9,439 nucleotides of DNA, taken from an uncultured Clostridia bacterium. GTDB lineage: Bacteria > Bacillota > Clostridia > Oscillospirales > Ruminococcaceae. Both the position numbers and the translations under genes were made by a program. The stretch's first letter is position 1; every line of letters begins with the position of its first letter. Location: contig CAMWLH010000057.1 in NCBI GenBank assembly GCA_947175045.1, positions 1-9,439 of the forward strand, written 5' to 3'. Positions 5,966 to 9,439 of the stretch are shown here, one piece after another. The notes below the pieces were generated by a model. The model was given only the letters and a program-made list of their open reading frames with translations, had not been told where the DNA came from and made no database searches.

Positions 5966-8374
5966 ATGGATATCAGAATCGCCCTGGCGGGTAATCCGAA
6001 TTGCGGTAAAACAACGCTGTTCAACGCGCTGACGGGCTCAAATCAGTTCGTAGGCAACTGGCCCGGTGTAACGGTGGAGAAAAAGGAGGGTAAATTCAAG
6101 GCGGACAAGGGAGTTATTATTACCGACCTGCCGGGAATTTACTCGCTGTCCCCCTACACTCTTGAGGAGGTCGTGGCGAGAAATTACCTTATAGGAGAGC
6201 GCCCCGACGCGATACTCAACATAATTGACGGTACCAACCTGGAGAGAAACCTTTATCTCACGACTCAGCTTGTGGAGCTTGGCATTCCCGTGGTCGTGGC
6301 TGTCAATATGATGGACGTAGTGAAAAAGAATGGGGATAAGATAAACACGGAGCAGCTCGCAAAGGAGCTTGGCTGCACGGTCTGCGAGATATCCGCACTT
6401 AAGGGCGAGGGTATAATCGAAGCGGCAAATAAGGCGGCGTCAGCGGCGAGAGCGGGCGTAAAGACAGTGCCCAACCACAGCTTCTGCGGCTGTGTGGAGC
6501 ACGCGGTGGCTCATATCGAGGAGGCGGTACTGCACGATCTGCCCGAGGAGCAGCAAAGGTGGTATGCTATCAAGGTATTTGAGCGGGACGAAAAGGTGCT
6601 GGAAATGCTGAATCTCCCCAAGGAGAAGCTGGAGCATATCGAGCAGGATATCGCGGCGGCGGAAAAGGAGATGGACGACGACTCCGAGAGCATTATCACC
6701 AACGAGCGCTATCTGTACATAGGGTCTATCATCAGGGACTGCTACAAAAAGAAAAACAAGGGCGGTCTGACAACCTCGGACAAGATAGATAAGGTAGTTA
6801 CCAACCGCTGGGCGGCGCTGCCGATTTTTGCAGTGGTAATGTTCGTGGTGTATTATATTTCGGTAACGACGGTCGGAACGCTGCTCACAGACTGGACGAA
6901 CGACGGACTTTTCGGCGACGGCTGGCATCTGTTCGGCATAGGCACTACGGAATACGATGACGCGTGCAACGAGTACGCGGAGCAGAACATCTGGTCGGAG
7001 AGCGTTATATCCGCGGTTCAGGGCGCCGTTGAGGCGGAGGCTATCGGCGCGGAGGATATCCTCGGCGCTATCGAGGACGGAGATTATGCGGGGTTTGAGG
7101 AGGCTTACGGCTCCTATGGAGCTTCGATAGCCGAGGCGGGCTTCGATATTGCGGAGCTTGTCGACGAGCCTATGGAGCAGCTCGGTGAGGAAATAGACAG
7201 CGCGGAGTACGGCGTATGGGTGCCGGGTATCCCCGTGCTGATTGAAAGCGGGCTGGACGCGGTGAACTGCGTTGACTGGCTCAAGAGCCTTATCCTCGAC
7301 GGTATCGTAGGCGGTGTTGGCGCGGTTCTGGGCTTTGTGCCCCAGATGCTTGTGCTGTTCATATTCCTGGCTTTCCTGGAGAGCTGCGGATATATGGCGA
7401 GAATCGCCTTTGTTATGGACAGGATATTCCGTAAATTCGGGCTTTCGGGCAAGTCCTTTATACCTATGCTTATAGGAACGGGCTGCGGAGTTCCGGGTAT
7501 CATGGCTTCGCGCACCATCGAGAACGAGCGCGACCGCCGTATGACCATCATGACCACGACATTTATTCCCTGCGGCGCAAAAATGCCCATAATCGCGCTT
7601 ATCGCTTCGGCGCTGTTCGGCGGGGCATGGTGGGTAGCTCCCACGGCGTATTTTATCGGAGTGGCGGCGATTATTCTGTCGGGTATTATGCTGAAAAAGA
7701 CAAAAATGTTCGCGGGCGACCCCGCTCCCTTCGTTATGGAGCTTCCCGCGTACCACCTGCCGACGGTGAGCAATGTGCTCCGTTCTATGTGGGAGCGCGG
7801 CTGGTCTTTTATTAAAAAGGCGGGAACCATCATACTGCTGTCCTCGGTAATTATCTGGGCAGGCTCGGTATTTGGCAGCATTGACGGCAGCTTCGGCTTC
7901 AGCACGGAAATGGAGCTTTCCGACAGCGTGCTGGGCATGATAGGCAGCGCTATCTGCTGGATATTCGCTCCCCTCGGTTTCGGAGAGCCTACCGCCGCGG
8001 TGGCTACCATTATGGGTCTTGTGGCTAAGGAGGAAGTTGTCGGAGTATTCGGAGTTCTGGACTTTGTGGCGATGACTCAGCTTGCGGGTTATTCTTTCCT
8101 GGTGTTCAATCTGCTGTGCGCTCCCTGCTTCGCGGCTATCGGAGCTATCAGGCGCGAAATGAACTCCGCTAAGTGGACGTGGTTCGCCATAGGTTATCAG
8201 TGCGGGTTCGCCTACGCGGCGTCGCTGATAATTTATCAGCTTGGCTCGCTGTTTACGGGAAATGTGAACGTTATAGGGCTTATAGCGGCTTTGCTGGTGC
8301 TTGGGTTTATGGTATTTATGCTGTGCAGGCGCTATAAGGAGAGCACTAAGCTCACGCAGAAAGTAAAAGTATAG
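5966..8374 (+). CDS. feoB: Ferrous iron transporter FeoB, with a long acidic extracellular insert
   Basis: FeoB imports Fe(II) across the cytoplasmic membrane and has a cytosolic G-domain. G1 is GNPNCGKT (9-16), G3 is DLPG (54-57), G4 is NMMD (114-117) and G5 is SA (143-144). A helical linker leads to the first membrane segment near 292-310. The two gate motifs are present: GTGCGVPG with C507 and IPCGAKMP with C536. Later landmarks are GLVAKEEVVG and NLLCAPCFAAIGAIRREM. At 802 residues it is longer than most Firmicute FeoBs. Much of the excess is residues 327-416, between the first and second membrane segments, with 25 Asp/Glu and no Lys, Arg or His. AAAGGAG (5952-5958) is 7 nt before the ATG. 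Dyads 3 and 4 lie in its leader. Confidence 0.97.
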   Translation: MDIRIALAGNPNCGKTTLFNALTGSNQFVGNWPGVTVEKKEGKFKADKGVIITDLPGIYSLSPYTLEEVVARNYLIGERPDAILNIIDGTNLERNLYLTTQLVELGIPVVVAVNMMDVVKKNGDKINTEQLAKELGCTVCEISALKGEGIIEAANKAASAARAGVKTVPNHSFCGCVEHAVAHIEEAVLHDLPEEQQRWYAIKVFERDEKVLEMLNLPKEKLEHIEQDIAAAEKEMDDDSESIITNERYLYIGSIIRDCYKKKNKGGLTTSDKIDKVVTNRWAALPIFAVVMFVVYYISVTTVGTLLTDWTNDGLFGDGWHLFGIGTTEYDDACNEYAEQNIWSESVISAVQGAVEAEAIGAEDILGAIEDGDYAGFEEAYGSYGASIAEAGFDIAELVDEPMEQLGEEIDSAEYGVWVPGIPVLIESGLDAVNCVDWLKSLILDGIVGGVGAVLGFVPQMLVLFIFLAFLESCGYMARIAFVMDRIFRKFGLSGKSFIPMLIGTGCGVPGIMASRTIENERDRRMTIMTTTFIPCGAKMPIIALIASALFGGAWWVAPTAYFIGVAAIILSGIMLKKTKMFAGDPAPFVMELPAYHLPTVSNVLRSMWERGWSFIKKAGTIILLSSVIIWAGSVFGSIDGSFGFSTEMELSDSVLGMIGSAICWIFAPLGFGEPTAAVATIMGLVAKEEVVGVFGVLDFVAMTQLAGYSFLVFNLLCAPCFAAIGAIRREMNSAKWTWFAIGYQCGFAYAASLIIYQLGSLFTGNVNVIGLIAALLVLGFMVFMLCRRYKESTKLTQKVKV

Positions 8375-8504
8375 CAACAAAACAAACGCGTAATAATTTT
8401 GCAATTCTTTTAAATCATTCAACTCTCGTCTGCCTATATAAGCAGCTTCTTGCCAGCAAGGCTAAAAAGCATACTGCTCAGATCAACATTTCAGGAGGTT
8501 AATT

Positions 8505-8693
8505 ATGCTTGATTTCTTGGCTCAGAATTACGGCTCGATAATTGTGGGGACGGCGTTGATAGCGATTCTGGCACTTGCCGCGGTCAAAATGGTAAGGGAT
8601 AAGCGCTCGGGTAAAGGCGGCTGCGGCGGCAACTGCGCGGAGTGTCACGGCTGTGCGCATTCCTCTAAAGGCGCGAATGATCGCTCGCGGTAA
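8505..8693 (+). CDS. FeoB-associated Cys-rich membrane protein
   Basis: This 62-residue protein matches the small family found next to feoB in many Firmicutes. It has one membrane segment (about 10-29) followed by the basic stretch RDKRSGKGG, which places the C-terminal tail in the cytosol by the positive-inside rule. The tail carries C40, C44, C47 and C50 with H48 and H52, a probable metal-binding cluster. The family's role is thought to be assisting FeoB, as a possible counterpart of FeoC in enterics; this is not proven. AGGAGG (8493-8498) lies 6 nt before the ATG. The 130-bp gap after feoB (8375-8504) shows no terminator, only a short CTTGC-CA-GCAAG inverted repeat at about 8450-8461, so co-transcription with feoB is likely. 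Confidence 0.9.
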   Translation: MLDFLAQNYGSIIVGTALIAILALAAVKMVRDKRSGKGGCGGNCAECHGCAHSSKGANDRSR

Positions 8694-8702
8694 GGAGGAG
8701 CT

Positions 8703-9074
8703 ATGCCCGCTACAATTATTATCATTGCGGTGATTGCCGTCGTATGCGTTTTTGCGGTGAGAAGTATCATAGTCAAGGCTAACCGCGGCTGCTGCGGCGG
8801 AGCCTCGGATAAGACGGAGCGTGTCAAAAAGAGCGCGGAGGGCTGCTCGTACCGTTATATTATCAAGGTGGGCGGTATGAGCTGTGAGAAATGCGCGGCG
8901 CGTATTGAGACCGCATTCAACCGTTGCCAGGGTTTTTCCGCAAGCGTTGATCTTGCGGGCGGGATCGCGGAGGTGAGCACCGTACAGCCTGTTTCCGAGC
9001 TTATATTGCGGAAGACTATATGCGATTTGGGTTATTCCGCGGGTGAGATAAAAATGAGCGAAAATTCTGCGTAA
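8703..9074 (+). CDS. Membrane-anchored HMA-domain protein, FeoB-associated-like N-terminus
   Basis: This 123-residue protein joins two parts. Residues about 3-24 form a membrane segment, followed by a basic stretch and a GCCGG cluster (C30, C31), much like the neighbouring FeoB-associated protein. Residues about 50-118 form a complete heavy-metal-associated domain with the GMSCEKCAARIE motif; C61 and C64 are the expected metal ligands. HMA domains usually bind Cu(I) or similar soft metals and act as metallochaperones, so the metal here is uncertain. The basic stretch after the membrane segment puts the HMA domain in the cytosol. AAGGAGG (8692-8698) overlaps the previous stop codon, and the genes are 9 bp apart, so translation is probably coupled. 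It is the last gene of the feo cluster, followed by a strong terminator. Confidence 0.85.
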   Translation: MPATIIIIAVIAVVCVFAVRSIIVKANRGCCGGASDKTERVKKSAEGCSYRYIIKVGGMSCEKCAARIETAFNRCQGFSASVDLAGGIAEVSTVQPVSELILRKTICDLGYSAGEIKMSENSA

Positions 9075-9084
9075 AAAAGCAGCA

Positions 9085-9103
9085 AAACCGCACGGTTGAC
9101 GCA
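9085..9103 (+). repeat. Short direct repeat, copy 1
   Basis: AAACC, four bases, then GGTTGACGCA (9094-9103). The 10-base core is identical to copy 2, 143 bp downstream. Each copy lies immediately before a terminator hairpin. Confidence 0.55.
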
Positions 9104-9108
9104 TTTGA

Positions 9109-9150
9109 CGTCCCCGAAAGCCGGATTGGCTTTCGGGGACGATTTTGCTT
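9109..9150 (+). terminator. Intrinsic terminator of the feo cluster
   Basis: CGTCCCCGAAAGCC (9109-9122) pairs perfectly with GGCTTTCGGGGACG (9128-9141) around a GGATT loop, followed by ATTTTGCTTT. This is the strongest hairpin in the window and marks the end of the feo transcript, 34 bp after the last stop codon. Confidence 0.92.
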
Positions 9151-9226
9151 TAAACGGCGCGGTCATCGCGTCTGAGGATACTGTGTGTAAAACAAATTTA
9201 TGAAAACACGGCTGAAAAATACCCTT

Positions 9227-9246
9227 AAACCCGTATGGTTGACGCA
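9227..9246 (+). repeat. Short direct repeat, copy 2
   Basis: AAACC, five bases, then GGTTGACGCA (9237-9246). It abuts the second terminator and shares its last base with that stem. Confidence 0.55.
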
Positions 9247-9277
9247 AAAATCGGCATTTTAAAATGCCGATTTTTTT
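9246..9277. terminator. Symmetric terminator, probably bidirectional
   Basis: Positions 9246-9275 form a perfect 30-bp palindrome, centred between 9260 and 9261, with GC core TCGGCA/TGCCGA and a run of seven T on the + strand. The - strand also reads into T5, so it could stop transcripts from both sides. No gene ends beside it in this window on either strand. Confidence 0.82.
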
Positions 9278-9409
9278 ATCCGGCCGTTAAATTTGCCTGT
9301 CAAGGCGCACCGTTAAGCGATTTGTGCCGATTCTGCCCCGATAAGTCGGCGCCAAATATCGCTGCATATCAATTTTCATATAAATATCAGAATATTTTTA
9401 TAAATCGCC

Positions 9410-9438
9410 TTGCAAAAATCTCCAAAATATGCTATAAT
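9410..9438 (+). promoter_or_regulatory. Strong extended -10 promoter for a gene beyond the right edge
   Basis: TTGCAA (9410-9415) and TATAAT (9433-9438) are 17 bp apart, and TGC directly before the -10 makes an extended -10 element. The upstream 60 bp are AT-rich, which may act as an UP-like region. The driven gene or RNA lies outside the window. Confidence 0.8.
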
Positions 9439-9439
9439 G

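Larger units (their letters stand above)
9075..9439. other. Gene-free right end: two terminators, a direct repeat and an outward promoter
   Basis: No coding frame with a ribosome-binding site is seen here on either strand. The stretch holds the feo terminator, a second symmetric terminator, two copies of a 19-20 bp repeat, and a strong promoter at the very end. Between 9151 and 9226 and between 9278 and 9409 I see no structured RNA or site I can name. Confidence 0.7.

Noticed and set aside
6440..8422. A 660-codon open frame on the - strand, opposite feoB
   Set aside because: It is a shadow of feoB codon use. Its translation is Arg/His-rich without any fold pattern, it has no suitable ribosome-binding site, and feoB on the + strand has every family motif.
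9032..9247. Small - strand frame at the right end, together with one starting near 9104, both beginning with Met-Arg-Gln-Pro
   Set aside because: The similar starts only reflect the 10-base direct repeat. Both run through terminator hairpins or known genes and lack ribosome-binding sites.

Overview
The window looks like a chromosomal segment of an anaerobic Firmicute of the class Clostridia, probably a gut Oscillospiraceae/Ruminococcaceae-type bacterium. Reasons: a pepP-efp pair, an EF-P with the Bacillus-type loop lysine (K32), a CD1247-like acidic zinc-ribbon protein, strong AGGAGG ribosome-binding sites, AT-rich intergenic DNA, and a clostridial feo cluster with two feoA genes and a FeoB-associated Cys-rich membrane protein. 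All recognised genes lie on the + strand. The assignment rests on gene content only, because there is no rRNA or other phylogenetic marker to read.

Layout. (1) 1-1791 is a translation/proteolysis block: the 3' end of an M24 proline aminopeptidase, then efp with its own promoter (TTGAAA-N17-TAAAAT) and a 5'-leader hairpin, then a small acidic zinc-ribbon protein. (2) 1792-2909 is hisC, a stand-alone histidinol-phosphate/aromatic aminotransferase, preceded by a terminator-like hairpin that competes with an alternative hairpin. (3) 2910-4942 is a 620-residue lipoprotein of unknown function with two diverged C-terminal repeats, closed by a GC-rich terminator hairpin. (4) 5042-9150 is a ferrous-iron uptake cluster: feoA1, a repeat-like spacer, feoA2, feoB, a Cys-rich membrane protein, and a membrane-anchored heavy-metal-associated (HMA) domain protein, ended by a 14-bp terminator stem. 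(5) 9151-9439 has no gene. It holds a second terminator, a copy of a 19-20 bp repeat, and a strong extended -10 promoter pointing out of the window.

How it works together. The feo cluster is the most informative part. Four copies of a 16-bp dyad, GTTAG(A/C)-N4-GCTAAC, occur as two pairs, one before feoA1 and one before feoB. In each pair the first copy starts exactly 8 nt after a -10 box, so a metal-responsive repressor (DtxR-like by half-site resemblance) could shut both promoters. FeoB would move Fe(II) inward, the FeoA proteins would act on its cytosolic side, and the two small Cys-rich proteins would sit at the inner membrane face as metal-handling or assembly partners. FeoB also carries a 90-residue acidic insert with no basic residues, predicted to lie outside the cell. 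I found no CRISPR array, transposase, tRNA or rRNA. No wholly new system is evident; the most unusual points are the operator arrangement, the FeoB insert and the TM-HMA protein.
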